64,000 nt of DNA from assembly GCA_009602725.1 (NCBI GenBank), contig WELB01000102.1, positions 388,961 through 452,960 on the forward strand, read 5' to 3'. The notes beneath the pieces are model-generated. The model saw only the letters and a program-made list of their open reading frames with translations. It was not told where the DNA came from and did no database searches. Positions 31,063 through 41,900 of this stretch are shown piece after piece (position 1 is the stretch's first letter; every line of letters starts with the position of its first letter). Position numbers and translations under genes: made by a program. The DNA comes from Spirogloea muscicola (lineage: Eukaryota; Streptophyta; Zygnematophyceae; Spirogloeales; Spirogloeaceae).

Positions 31063-31991
31063 TGTAACATTCCCCCCCTTTTGGGCGCCAACGGTGCCGG
31101 TCACCTTACATGAGCGTATCGTATCTACTGTTCGAAGTCCCCAACGGTGCGGGTAATTTCGCTGCACTCCGTGTAGCAAAGTACGGTCCGAAGCCCCCGA
31201 GCTCCGTGCCGCACGTGCAGGCGGCTTCGCCCGCCAGGTTGTCTGAGAAACGCTGCTTCGCTCGCGCGCAGCATCGTCCGGGAGTTGTCGTACTCCTTCC
31301 GGCGGACGCGGCTTCGCTCGCGCGCGGCATCGTCCGGGTATATCTCCATCCGCCAGGCGCCGCTTCCTTCGCGCGCGGGAGCGTCTGGCAAATCCGTCGT
31401 CCCCTGGAGTTTCCCTTCAGCCGCCAGGCGCCGCTTCGCTCCCGCGTGGCAGCGTCCGGCAGATCCGTCTTGTTCCCTGGACTCTCACCCTAGCCGCCAT
31501 GCGCTGCTTCCCTCCGCCGTGGCAGCGTCCGGCATATTCGTCGTTCCCCTTGTCTGGCCCGCCCCTCCGAGGGAGGGCTATGGGGGCGACCCTCGTCACG
31601 CCCTCTGGGGAGGGGTGGCAGGAGAAACGCTACAAGTAGTGGGCTTGGCCTGGACCCAGCAGTCCGACCAGCGCCGAGAGAGACACAGCCCTGCTTCTGC
31701 CTAGCCAGCCCCGCTGCTGCCTGCTGCTGCCGCCGCCGCCACAGCTCTGCTGCTGCCGCCTGCTGCCAGCCCGTCGCTGCAGCTCATCGCTGCGGGCCCG
31801 GCCGGCTCTCTGTAAGTCTATTCGTAGAGTCACCGCCCTAGGGCGCTGCCTCAGGAAAAAATTTATCTGCGCTCTGTTTGCAAGTGTGCGATGGCGTTTC
31901 CCTGTATGAGGGTTGTCTCTTAAACACCGTATGCTTGGTTCCAAACCAGGACATTCTGACTAACTGTATGGTTAGGGACAGGGATGTTACA
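31063..31991 (+). repeat. Solo family A LTR
   Basis: 929 bp, TGTAACATTCCC...GGGATGTTACA, with a perfect target duplication GTGAC (31058-31062 and 31992-31996). The body is more diverged than the 22-29 kb LTRs: the U3 half carries a repeated CGCTTCGCTCGCGCGC-type block. It keeps a CTACAAGTAG box and CTCTCTGTAAGT. Confidence 0.92.
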
Positions 31992-31996
31992 GTGAC

Positions 31997-32589
31997 TGGG
32001 AGCAATCGGACCAGGCGGGATCAATGAGATGAGAGAGTGCGAGCCTGCCTGTCCTCGCGTGTCTCATGACCTCGGCCCAGAGCGCGTGGCAGGTGCGCAT
32101 GGAGACCTCGTGGAGGAGCCTTGCTGGGTTGACGACTTGGCAGATACGCTGCTGACCTTCATGCCATCCATCCACGCTGAACTTCCTGCATTTAAGCCCC
32201 ATACTCGCTACTGCTGTGGTTATGGGCTTACAAATAGCTACAGCGCATCTCCACACAGAGCAACTAGACCTGGTCCATATGAGGCTAGCATTCGAGAGTT
32301 CTCAAGCTCTCCAACATAATCCGCGCACCAATCAGCGGCTGTATCAGGAAAAATGGCATGGAAGTTCCGGAAGATTTCGGCAGTGAGCTCCAGCAGTGAG
32401 CTGCAATACCAAGCAGCCGCAGAGATGCATCTCGAAATGGGCGTCCTTGCAACTTATAGTCTGGTGTCGGCCCAGCGGAAGCGGAAGCAAATCCGTGTCT
32501 TGGGTGTGACGAGCTTAGCTTCAGTTCTACTCCTGAGGGGCGGGCCTGACGAAGGGGCAACGGTTACACGCGCTGCAAGACGCTAGTGG
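31997..32589. other. Spacer with an unassigned minus-strand frame
   Basis: A minus-strand frame of 89 codons (31987-32256; it runs 10 bases into the LTR) contains the stretch RTCHALWAEVMRHARTGRL, but I recognise no family and its end inside an LTR argues against a gene. The rest has no clear coding or repeat signal. Confidence 0.35.
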
Positions 32590-33515
32590 TGTAACGCTCC
32601 CACCGTTTGTGGGCGTTAAAGCGTTACAATTGATTTATTGCCACGTGACCGACCTTGTAACGATCCCGCCGTTTGATGATGCCACACGGTGCTGTCAGCG
32701 TTACAATGGCCGCTAGCCTTTTGACGGACAAGTGGCCCATCCAGGTGGTGGGCGGGCTGCTTGACGGGCAATGGGCCCGCCCAGGTGCGGGCGAGTCCCG
32801 CCCGTCCTGGATCAATCCTCGCCAGTCTCCACCCTGCCAAGGGTGAAAACTTTGGCCTGGGACGACCCGCTGCGACCCGCTCACACCCAGGATTTGGGTA
32901 AGGGGGAAAGACTAGTAGCCTTAGGCCGAGACCTGACAGGGGTCAGACCGGTGAAGCCTGAGAGCAGCCTTGCTGCTGCCTGCCGCCGCAGCCGCCGTTG
33001 AGCCTGCTGCGGGGCTTCCTGCGGGGAGTCCGTGGCTGCGCCCCTTGGTGGACAGCTGCTGGCTCGCGCCCAGGAGGGGGAGCCGCCGCCTGACAACGGC
33101 GCCACAGGGCCTGTAATAAGCCGACCCTGTACACAGGCAACTAGGGGTTCATGTCCTTATTGGATCGGACAAAGGGGGTTTAGGAGCAAACTCTCTACAG
33201 GAAGAAGCACTCGCGCATAGGCGCGCAGCGGAAGTCTTGGCCCTGTGGCGCAGCCGTCAGGCAGCGTCTCCACCTCCTGGGCACCAGCCCGCAGCCAGCC
33301 CACCAAGGACCAGCCGCGGACGCCTCGAGCGAGCCGGCAGCGATCTGCCGGCGACGGGCTGCGGCAGCAGGAAGCAGCAGGGCTGCGCCTCTCTCTGGCT
33401 TCAACGATCCGAGCTCCCCTAGTCGGGTTGAGGCCAGACCATTACCACCACCCTTCTGCCGAATCTAACGAGGACGACTTACCCTGACTGCATGTGTAGG
33501 GGCGACGTTGTTACA
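32590..33515 (+). repeat. Mosaic of family B-like LTR pieces
   Basis: A plus-oriented LTR-B-like start (TGTAACGCTCCC, then a short CGTTTG..GTTACA motif repeated twice) runs to about 33120. Next comes a minus-oriented R/U5-like block (33225-33345, shared with 7000-7139), and then a plus-oriented LTR end (GACTTACCCTGACTGCATG...GTTACA) at 33421-33515. At least three LTR fragments are joined. No target duplication is readable. Confidence 0.5.
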
Positions 33516-34209
33516 TGATAGCTCCCCACTCTGGTGTTCACGTCCTCGGGAATAACGAGAATGAAGCCGAAAGGTATCCTTACAGAACGCCCAAAGTGTG
33601 CGGCCTCGACCAAGCCCAGGAAAACCACCAACCATGGCCAGGTAGTCCGAAAGGGTAGTTGGACAATCTGCCAAAGTGGCCGCAAGCTCCCACGTCTTGT
33701 GCTCAGGCCCATAACTGAGCCACTTCACCAGATACTCACGGGTCTTGCGCCCACGGATAATGTTCCCGTGAGATCTCTTCCACCTTAAACTCGAGGTCGT
33801 CCTCGATCGATAGTGATGGTGAGGGCGGTTGGACACGGGCATCCAAGTGGAAGGCCCCTCAGCTGAGACACAAGGAAGACGTTACGAGTCTTCCAATGCA
33901 CCCTTGTTTGAAGCTCATAGGATACCTTGCCCACAAGGCGTACTACTAAACAAGGTCCAACCCACTTGGGGTAGCCACTTGCGTGTACTCACAGCCCTCA
34001 AGGACAGATTCTTCATGTTCGAAGCACTTGCGCACCGATGTCGAAGGAGACCCTTCCGAAATCTGTCAGCATAAGCCTTCTGGAGGCGCTGGGCAAATCC
34101 AAGAAATGCGAGCCCGTCACTGAGCTTCCAAGAGAGTCCCATGAAAGGCTACCGTGCCTGAAATTCGTCTCGGCTCCCCACACCTGAATAGGTGCTCGGG
34201 GTTGCTGAC
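33516..34209 (-). pseudogene. Family B integrase C-terminus and chromodomain, decayed
   Basis: On the minus strand the chromodomain is at about 33600-33790 (GRKTREYLVKWLSYGPEHKTWE, cf. EYLVKWLGYGPEHNTWEP in the 43.2-43.5 kb copy), with the integrase C-terminal barrel at 33900-34150 (ADRFRKGLLRHRCASAS and VSTRKWLPQVGWT, frame-disrupted). The purine tract (minus sense CCAGAGTGGGGAG) lies at 33522-33534. Beyond 34209 it is fused directly to protease sequence; RT, RNase H and the integrase core are missing, so the element suffered a large internal deletion. Confidence 0.72.
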
Positions 34210-34640
34210 CATGAATGTTTTATCTACGTCAATATTGCTGGAATCGATTATGCAAATGTGGCACACAGCCAATCATCACCCAACATCACATCAAATTCAG
34301 CAGCCTACTCAATGGGGTTAACAAGGCACTCCAATCTCGTACTTCTACATGCGAGCGAATTGCTCCCTAACATTTGTAAGGAAACAATTCGCAGCACATA
34401 GGTGGGTTGGCCATCGGCCAACGTCATTCGTGACAAGTCTTCTGCTTGGACATACAAGGCGTTGGTACAAACCAATGTTCTCATTGTCAAAGGATAAATC
34501 TGAGGCCCCTGAGTCCATGAAGATCTTGGCCAGTGCATCAGCAACCAGCCCCTCAACCAGCCCCTGACATAGCATAGGATTTACTACACGTACAGTTCTA
34601 CCAAGGTGCTAGCGACATACACCCGTACTTTTCCCGGGTA
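34210..34640 (-). pseudogene. Family B protease remnant
   Basis: Minus strand: LAKIFMDSGASDLSFDN (retropepsin active site, DSGA form as in the 40.1-kb copy) at about 34480-34545. The VGRWPTHLC stretch follows, and the domain end FDVMLGDDWLCATFA lies near 34240-34295. It is the 5' side of the internal deletion described for 33516-34209. Confidence 0.7.
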
Positions 34641-34689
34641 CGGCCTTTCCTGAGCTGCATGGACGTAGACCTAAGGAGCCTATGTCCCG

Positions 34690-34718
34690 CAGAGTGCGAG
34701 CACTCTGCTCGCACTCTG
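34690..34718. other. 12-bp perfect inverted repeat
   Basis: CAGAGTGCGAGC, loop ACTCT, then the exact reverse complement. It sits at the edge of the minus-strand family B LTR, so it may mark the insertion junction. Function unknown. Confidence 0.8.
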
Positions 34719-35276
34719 ATAAGGAACCTGCCCATACACACGCAGTCAGTCGTCTTTCTTAGGTTCGGCTGTAGGTGTTCTGGAGCTGTGGTGAAGCATT
34801 AGCGCATAGGCGCAGCGGAAGACAGGCCCTGTGGCGCCGCCGTCCGGCGGCGACTCCACCTCCTGGGCGCAAGCCAGCAGCTGTCTCCCAAGGGCGCAGC
34901 CACGGACTCTTTCCAGCAAGCCCCGCAGAAGGCTGCGGCGGCGGCTGTGGCAGCAAGCAGCGGCAACGCTGCTCCTGGGCTTCACCGAGCTCATGTCGGT
35001 ATTCAGCCCAAGGCTTGTAGTGCTTCCCCCGTGCCACCCCCCCTCCTGGGGTGTGAGCGGTTCGCCCCATGGCCTGCCTTGCGGCGGGCCAAAGATACCC
35101 CCTTGGACGGGTGGATCTGGCCGAGGGTTATTTCGGGACGGGTAGGGCCCGCACCTGGGCGGGCCACTTGCCCGGCAAGCCAGCCCGCCACCTCGACAGA
35201 CCACTTGTCCGTCGAACGGCTGGCGCTCATGTAACGCTAACCGCCGTGTGGCTCACTAAACGGCAGGTCCATTACA
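34717..35276 (-). repeat. Family B LTR, minus orientation
   Basis: Reverse complement of a family B LTR: from ACACGCAGTCAG / GGTTCGGCTGTAG (U5 side) to GTGGCTC..TAAACGGC..GTCCATTACA (U3 end). It separates the gag/protease and protease parts of the antisense remnant. No matching 5-bp flanks were found. Confidence 0.7.
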
Positions 35277-35345
35277 CCGCCCGCCTGCCACCTAGGCGGG
35301 CCACTTGCCCTTCAAACGGTATCATCTATGTAACGCTAACAGCAC
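35277..35345 (-). repeat. Second family B LTR 5'-end fragment
   Basis: GCGGGCCACTTGCCC and CACCGTGTGGCTTTGAAAACGG repeat the U3 start of the LTR just to its left, so the U3 end is present twice. Confidence 0.5.
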
Positions 35346-35885
35346 CGTGTGGCTTTGAAAACGGCGGTATATTTTGCATTGCGAGCATTCTACTCTGGCT
35401 TTTGTGCTACAGCGACATCCCCTAGCTTGATAAGTCACGCCGCGCCTGTGAGGCACAATGAAGAACACAGTTTCTTCAGGCCGACTACGAGCAGGCCAGC
35501 TCACATACACATCTGCAGCCACTTGCAAGTCAGTGTAGGACGCCCACACATGTAGAGGGCCACCGGCCCTCAGAGCTTGCAATAAAGCAGACATCGAGCG
35601 CACCACAGGATCACTGGATGGTGGGCAAGCTTGACCAGCAAGACCAAATAAGATTGCACGCGGAGGCTAGGGCAAGGTACCCACGTTTTCCCTTGTTTTT
35701 GCCCTGGGGCCTTGCAGTCCTTAGTCTCCGTAACGTAAGCTCAGAGCAGTCAAGTGGGCTGGTAATCGCTTTCGTCCGGAGCTGGCCTGCTGTCAGAGCC
35801 TCTTGATGTAAATGCCGGTGGCAATCCCAACGGTCACGTACTGTCGGTCTTGTCGGTAGTCGTGCAGGGGCTTTCAATGGCCCAT
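35346..35885 (-). pseudogene. Family B gag end and pre-protease region
   Basis: Minus strand. 35611-35877 has the basic gag tail (RPQGKNKGKRGYLALAS, cf. GPKGQYKGKGTRECLSSS in family A). 35322-35606 has the region before the protease (MSALLQALRAGGPLHVW...ETVFFIVPHRRG, cf. MQALVKGGPLVVW...DPVFLIVRCRRG). Order and strand agree with the protease piece at 34210-34640, which the LTR in between displaced. Confidence 0.68.
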
Positions 35886-36306
35886 GTTAAAGTAACTGCA
35901 TCTTACTTATCACGCTTTTAAGGGTGGACGTAAACGATGACGATTGACATGCACGGAGGAGGGCTGCATGAAAAGGAGGGGCGGGGCGCAGGGGAAGCAA
36001 CCAGACGATGTGGTAGCTAGACTATAGTATATTAAGTTCAACTCTTTGTTGCGGTGCTGCAGCACGGTTGCAGCAAACCGCTGGTGTCTGACTACCGTTG
36101 ATGTCAGCATACTTTCGCTAATTGTATCTGGAGTCCCAAGTAGGTGAAATGTTAAGCACCTCAAGTTCTACTGAAGAGCTGGAATGCTGCAGTTACTGCC
36201 AACTTACATGTAATCATGTCTGCTTTGCACAGTATATTTGACCTGCTCCGGGCTTTCAGACCGTGAGGTGGCAGCCTCGCACGTAGGAAACAAAGGTCGC
36301 ACCATA
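35886..36306. other. Spacer, no feature seen
   Basis: Less GC-rich than its surroundings. I recognise no LTR, coding domain or repeat here. Confidence 0.5.
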
Positions 36307-36311
36307 CTTAA

Positions 36312-37292
36312 TGTAACGTTTCCGCCGTTTGAGTGTGCCAACGGCGCGCGATAACCCTACATGAGCGTAGCGTATCTACCGTTTGGAGTCCCAAACGGTG
36401 CGGGTAGCTTGGCTGCACTCCGTGTAGCTAAGTACGGTCCGAGGGTCCCGGGCTCCGTACCCTGTCCGCACGCCTCGGGCTCAACGCCCTGCAGGCCGGC
36501 CGGGTGGGTCAGCTCTCCCTCAGGACGGCGCCCCGCGGGCTGGTCGGATTGACCAGCTCTCTCGGCCTCATAGCTGCATGGCCTCGGTCCTGTGTCCGCA
36601 TGGCCTCAGTCCCTTGGCCCCGTGAGCCAGGCTATTGGCCTGGCGCGCCACCTCCTTGGCGCTAGTCACTGTGCAGCGCGCCAGTCCCTTGGACGCGCGC
36701 GCCGGCCTCTTGGCGCTAGTCCCTTGGACTCGTGCTGTGCAGCGCGCCAGTCCCTTGGACTCGCGCGCCGGCCTCTTGGCGCTAGTCCCTTGGACTCGTG
36801 CTACAGGCCTCTGGCCGTATGTGCCAGCCTGTTGTATTTGTCGTGTCCCCTTGTCAGGCCCGCCCCTCCAAGGGAGGGCCCTGGGGGCGACCCTCGTCAC
36901 ACCCTCAGGGGAGGGGTGGCAGGAGAACCGTTATAAGTAGTGGGCCTTGGCCAGACTCCTCAGTCGACCAACGGCCGAGAGAGACACAGCCCTGCTGCTG
37001 CCTAGCCAGCCCCGCTGCTGCCTGCTGCTGCCGCCGCCGCCACAGCTCTGCTGCTGCCGGCTGCTGCCAGCCCGTCGCCGCAGCTCATCGCTGCGGGCCC
37101 TGCCGGCTCTCTGTAAGTCTATTGGTAGAGTCACCGCCCTAGGGCGGTGCCTCAGGGTAAGACTTCCGCTGCGCTCTGTGCGTGTATGTGCGTTGGCGTT
37201 CTCCTCTGGAGGGTTGTCTCCAAAACACCCTATGCTCGAATCCAAACAGGACATTCTGACTCTAACTGTGTCTTTAGAGCAGAGATGTCACA
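36312..37292 (+). repeat. Solo family A LTR
   Basis: 981 bp, TGTAACGTTTCC...GATGTCACA, with a perfect target duplication CTTAA (36307-36311 and 37293-37297). A 66-bp tandem duplication starting GTGCAGCGCGCCAG (36671 and 36737) lengthens the U3. TTATAAGTAG and CTCTCTGTAAGT are present. Confidence 0.93.
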
Positions 37293-37297
37293 CTTAA

Positions 37298-38279
37298 GCT
37301 CCTTCATCACCATACTGCTTGGTAATTTTCTTCATGTTCGCAATTCCCGCTGCTCTTTACCGAGCCAAGCCACATATACTGATCTCCCTCGGTTGATCTG
37401 GCTCACATGGTGTAATCAGCTTCACTATGCTTTGCAGTAGCACATTTGCACGGAGGGCGAGCGGATCGTCAAGCCCAGGCGTGCAGCAAAGCGAGAAGGT
37501 CGGAAGGCAATGGGATGGGGCTGCAATGGCAGCATGGCACCATGTTCTTCGAGGCCAAGGTCCAAGACCAGGGGCCGAGTTGAGTGCATAGCTCATACAT
37601 CTTCCGTACCTCGGGATGTCCTCAGCTAGCTGACGGACTGTCTCCCTGAAATTTGGCTCTGTGGCTTCGTCATGTAGGCACCGACGGTCTCCTGCCGACG
37701 ACCCTGCCACAATGAGGTTATGCACGTCGTGACGATATACTTTCACCCCAGATGGGCATGCGCGTAGCCTGTTTGTCATTTTTGCGACGTCATGTGTCAG
37801 CCTATTTGCAGCGTGCTCAAGCTCATGCTTTGCACCAACCAGATGGTTGGTCGAGCCTTAGCTGGTGACACAAGAGCTTGCCAATGGCCGTCCGATATTT
37901 GGCCACAAGCTAGTAATCTCTGTGCCGACTCGTGGTTCCTGAGCTGGTCAGCTTGGCAGTAGGTGATGTACATCTGTCAGTGTGCTTTGTACTCGGGCAC
38001 TCAGGCCCTCCATCACTTATTGCACTAGCCATTCTTACACAAGCTGTTGGCAAATATTCAATGGCAACCGACATCCATTGTCTGACCTACCACCAACCTA
38101 CCAAGCTCCCCATTCCTGTCAATATTCGTGAAAGGCTTGCCAATGGCCAGTGACCGTCTACTATGAACGGCCTTGCGTGAGCCGCCTGACGTCTTCGTCA
38201 ATCTCAACTACAGCAGTTGTGCCTTCAGGGTGTTTTCAGACGGTCGCCTCCCGTCGCCGTTCAGCGTCAGCACCACACC
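37298..38279. other. Spacer with one unassigned minus-strand frame
   Basis: The longest frame is 140 codons on the minus strand (37357-37779), with a middle part rich in Pro/Cys and no family I recognise. AATATTCGTGAAAGGCTTGCCAATGGCC-type sequence is partly repeated (37870 and 38130 area, sharing GCTTGCCAATGGCC). It could be host intergenic DNA or a gene exon; not decidable here. Confidence 0.35.
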
Positions 38280-38284
38280 GTCTC

Positions 38285-38799
38285 CGAGCGAACCAGCCGT
38301 TTGATTAAGCCACATGGCTCTGTTGGCATTACATGACCGGCCATTTGGGACAAGTGGCCCGCCCAGGTGCGCCCGCCCGTCCTTAAATACCTCTCACCAG
38401 GAACCACCCGTTCAAGGGAGGATCTTTGGCCTGCCGCAAGGCGGGCCATGGGGCGACCCGCTCACAGCCCCGGGAGAGCGGGTGGCACGGGGAAGCACGA
38501 GGAGCCTTGGGCTGAGGCTCGAGAGGAGTTCGAAGCAGGGAAGCCCAGGAGCAGCCTTGCCGGTGCTCGCCGCCGCAGCCGCCGCCGCAGCCGCCGCCGC
38601 ACTGCACTGCGGGCCTGCTGCGCCGGCCTGCGCCCAGATGGTGGAGTCGCCGCCGGACAGCGGCGCCACAGGGCCAGTTTCCGCTGCGCCTATGCGCTAG
38701 TGCTTTGCCTGTGTGGTGAATTGGTCCCTAAACCCCCTACAGCCGAACTCAAGAAGGACTGCTCACCCTAACTGCGTGTATAGGGCGAGGTTCTCCATA
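38285..38799 (+). repeat. Family B 5' LTR
   Basis: About 515 bp. The first bases are CGAGCGAACC, a degraded TGTAATGAACC, and the end is CTCCATA, a degraded CTACA-type end; the interior matches the LTR pieces at 43601-43914 and 56477-56661. Confidence 0.85.
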
Positions 38800-38802
38800 A
38801 TT

Positions 38803-38814
38803 TTGTATCAGAGG
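38803..38814 (+). promoter_or_regulatory. tRNA primer-binding site
   Basis: TTGTATCAGAGG, one mismatch from the iMet-type TGGTATCAGAGG, three bases after the LTR. It supports the 5' LTR boundary. Confidence 0.78.
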
Positions 38815-39076
38815 CTGTCTTGCATTCATCGCGCTTGTGACTTATTGTGCTCGCCGCTGATGATGCAAGGATCACCCTGATGTGCTGGCCTTTTCTGTCG
38901 AATATAAAGTGCTTACAGACGTTGGTCCGTGAGCCGGCTCAGCGGGAGCGCCGGGTGCGGAGTCATCTTTGCGCAGTGAGCCAGCAACGACCAACGCCAG
39001 ATTGACCGACTGATCCTTGAGGACCACTTGCTGCGTTCGCTTCTTTTGAGGTGTGGCTTGAGCCTGCAGCCTTTGT

Positions 39077-40084
39077 GTGGTAAGGTCAGTCGTGTGGCCA
39101 GCATTGATGGTGAGTATCGGTCTTGGTCACATCTGCGGCTGTCTGCCTGCCTGCTTTTGGAGGTGTGAGGTTGCGCGCTGCCTTGCTTGCTCGCTCGCTG
39201 CTGCAACAGTCTTGCGATGCCCTGTCATGCGGTATGGATGTGAGATTCGCAGACTGTCGGAGCCTGAGGTGATCCCTCAGTGTCCCTCAGACAGCATGGT
39301 ATCGCAAACGTACAGTGCGCGGCCAAGCCCTCCTCGTGAGGTAGAGCGGTCGACTGCTGAGGCAGCGGCTGCTGCGGAGCCAGCTGCTGCGGCAGTGGCT
39401 GCTGCGGGGCAAGCCCTTGAGGGGCACGCCGAGCTGGGAGCCGAAGGCCTGGAGGGCTCGTCGGCTGGGGAGGTGCAGCGCATGGCCCTCCTCGTGCAGG
39501 ATCTGGCAGCAGCCCAGCCTCCGACGGACCCAGCTCAACAACGCCTTTTTGCAAGGATCTGCGCGGAGCAGCGCGCCCTACTCGTCTGGCAGCGCGCCGA
39601 ACAGCGGCATGTGCAAGAGGTGGATGCCTCCTTGCATCTGATACGCAAGGGCAGTGGCAACCCTGAGCATGGACTTGCCAGGGCCCATGCACCCAGACAA
39701 TTATCCGGTCAAGACGATCGGGGAGGGTTGCAGTCATGGCTGGACGAGATGATTGAGTGGTTCGTGTGCTCCAACACGGACGCGGGGGCACGCGTGCGCC
39801 TCGCCGCGATTTATCTCACAGAGGAGCCACGGGAGTGGTGGAGCACCCTGAAGCAAAGCAAGACGCCCGACCAGTACAACGGTTGGGAATTATTATCCGA
39901 GCAGCTCGCATCGGCTTACGGCGATCCACGCGCGGAGCTGCGCGCCCGCAATGAGCTGGACGCCCTCCGCATGAAGGGCGAGGAAGAGGAGGGCTTTGAG
40001 CCATATGTGCGGCACTTTCCGTCTGCTGCTGTCCATCGTGTGTCCGTGAGGGACACACGATGCTTTTTGAGGGGCTGGTCCTGA
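39077..40084 (+). pseudogene. Family B gag, internally deleted
   Basis: 335 codons. The first 73 residues are Cys-rich and probably leader; ATG at 39296 (MVSQTYSARPSP) is a better start. An Ala/Glu-rich segment (about residues 92-150) precedes the capsid-like domain (about 205-325: GLQSWLDEMIEWF, YLTEEPREWWSTLKQ, ELRARNELDALRM). After FEPYVRHF the frame collapses, and protease starts within about 30 bp (ARIFMDSGASVSF at 40090). The rest of the gag C-terminus and the zinc knuckle are therefore deleted. Homologous to, but clearly diverged from, family A gag. Confidence 0.82.
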
Positions 40085-40370
40085 GGCACCGGCCAGGATC
40101 TTCATGGACTCAGGGGCCTCCGTGTCCTTCGTCAATAGGGATTCGGTGTGTTCCACTGCCTTGCATTTGCAAGCAGATGGTCTGCCTAGAGTGACATTGG
40201 CAAATGGCCACCCGACCGATGTGTTGATCCTGTGCAAGGTTCCCACTCGCGTCCAGCAATACAAAGCCGGGGGGTGCCTTGCTATGCCATCGCGTTGACT
40301 GTCGCCTTTGATGTGATATCGAGAGATGACTGGCATTGTGCCACATCAGCATGCCTTGATTTTGAACGCC
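40085..40370 (+). pseudogene. Family B protease
   Basis: Retropepsin active site IFMDSGASVSFVN at 40101-40140 (DSG form, tolerated in this family) and the terminal [15 protein letters not shown] near 40305-40350. A frame change lies between them at about 40230-40300, and the glycine of LGDDW has become R (SRDDW). Truncated and inactive. Confidence 0.8.
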
Positions 40371-41900
40371 AGGTTTGCACGGTACAACGTGGCGCACGAC
40401 GCTATGTCCTTTGCAAGCAGCTTCCCTGTGCACCGCCGCTAGCGGCAGGGGCTTCCATTCTGCTGTCCGCCATGCAGATGAAGCGATTGATTCACAAGAA
40501 CACTGTCCAGATGGCACGTCTTGTGATAGTGGCGTTGAATGACGAGTCTAAGCCTGACGTGTGTGTGAATGCAGCGGATTCACATGGCGGAATTCTGGAA
40601 AGCTGCTGTAAAAGTTTGCGGATGTGTTTCCCGACTCTCTTCCGGACGGTCTACCTCCTCACCGAGGTGTGGGCTCGTACAATTCCATTGGAGCCAGGCG
40701 CTCACCCGCCTTACCATCACATGTACCGGCTGAGCCCTCTCGAATTTCGAGAAATGCAATCCCAGGTTGAGGACCTGCTGGCGAAGGGCTACATTGAGCC
40801 CTCTCAGTCGCCATACGGAGCACCCATCCTCGTTGTCAAAGAGAAGGATGGCACTTTACGGATGTGCATTGACTATCGGGCTTTGATTAAGCTTACTATC
40901 AAGCACCAATACCCATTGCCTCGGATAGTTGATCTGTTCGATTGGCTTGCAGGGGCTACGGTGTTTAGCTGCCTGGACCTGGCAAGTGGGTATCATCGAT
41001 TTCGAATCACGCCTGCGGATGTTCCGAAGTTGCCGTTCCGTACGCCGCTTGGACATTTTCAGTGCAAGGTGCTTAGCTTTGGTTTGACCAGTGCACCGGC
41101 TACGTTTCAGGCGGTGATGTCGAGGGCCTCGACCCCCTGCTCTACCATTCTGTGCTTGTTTACTTGGACGACATACTGGTGTTCAGCAAAACGCCTGAAT
41201 ATCACGTGAGGCACCTGCGCTGGGTGCTGCAGTTGCTGAGTGAAATTCAATTGTATGCCGAGAGGTCCAAGTGCGCACTTCACCAGCCAGAGCTGACATA
41301 CCTCGGGCATGTCGTGGGCGAAGACGGCGTACGTGTCGACCCCAATAAGACTTCGGTCGTACGGGATTGGCCTGTGCCACGGAATGTGCCTATATTGCGC
41401 TCCTTTCTGGGATCCGCAAATTACTTCCGTAAGGTCCTACAAGGCTATGGGGACTTGGCACTTCCTCTTACGAAGCTGTATCGTAAGGACGTCCGTTGGG
41501 ATTGGTCGTCCGAATTCCAGAGGCCATTTGAGGGAATACAGCAGGCGCTGACATCTCTGCCTGTGCTTGCCTTTCCTCGTGAAGGCGTGCCATATGAGCT
41601 CATCTGCGATGCCTCTTTGACCGGCATTGGTGCCGTGCTATTGCAGGAGGGTCACCCGTTAGCGCTTAAGAGTCGCCTGCTGATCCCTGCAGAGCAAAAT
41701 TACACTACGGGCGAGCAGGAATTGCTGGCTGTGGTGCACGCCTTACGTGTCTGGCGTTGCTACCTGGAAGGTGTGGATTTTTCGACTATCACAGGTCATT
41801 GCCCATTGACCTCTTTCCCTACGCAGCAGCACTTGACTATGCGTCAAGCTCGATGGGCTGAGTGCATTGCATAATTCAGTTTCCAGTGGGGTTATCGCCC
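40371..41900 (+). pseudogene. Family B reverse transcriptase and RNase H
   Basis: It continues the frame of 40232-41209. The RT fingers [19 protein letters not shown] and [10 protein letters not shown] are followed by [20 protein letters not shown] with the first catalytic Asp, and [13 protein letters not shown] frameshift near 41130 leads to 41152-41874, which opens with [15 protein letters not shown] (YxDD). The thumb and GHVVGEDGVRVDP follow, then RNase H with LICDASLTGIG and GEQELLAVVHALRVW; VITDHC is ITGHC here, replacing a catalytic Asp with Gly. An in-frame stop follows SIA at 41874. Long frames suggest moderate age. Confidence 0.88.

Noticed and set aside
37357-37779. 140-codon minus-strand frame as a host gene
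   Set aside because: No recognised domain, no homologous copy in the window, and composition gives no coding signal; kept only as an unassigned frame.
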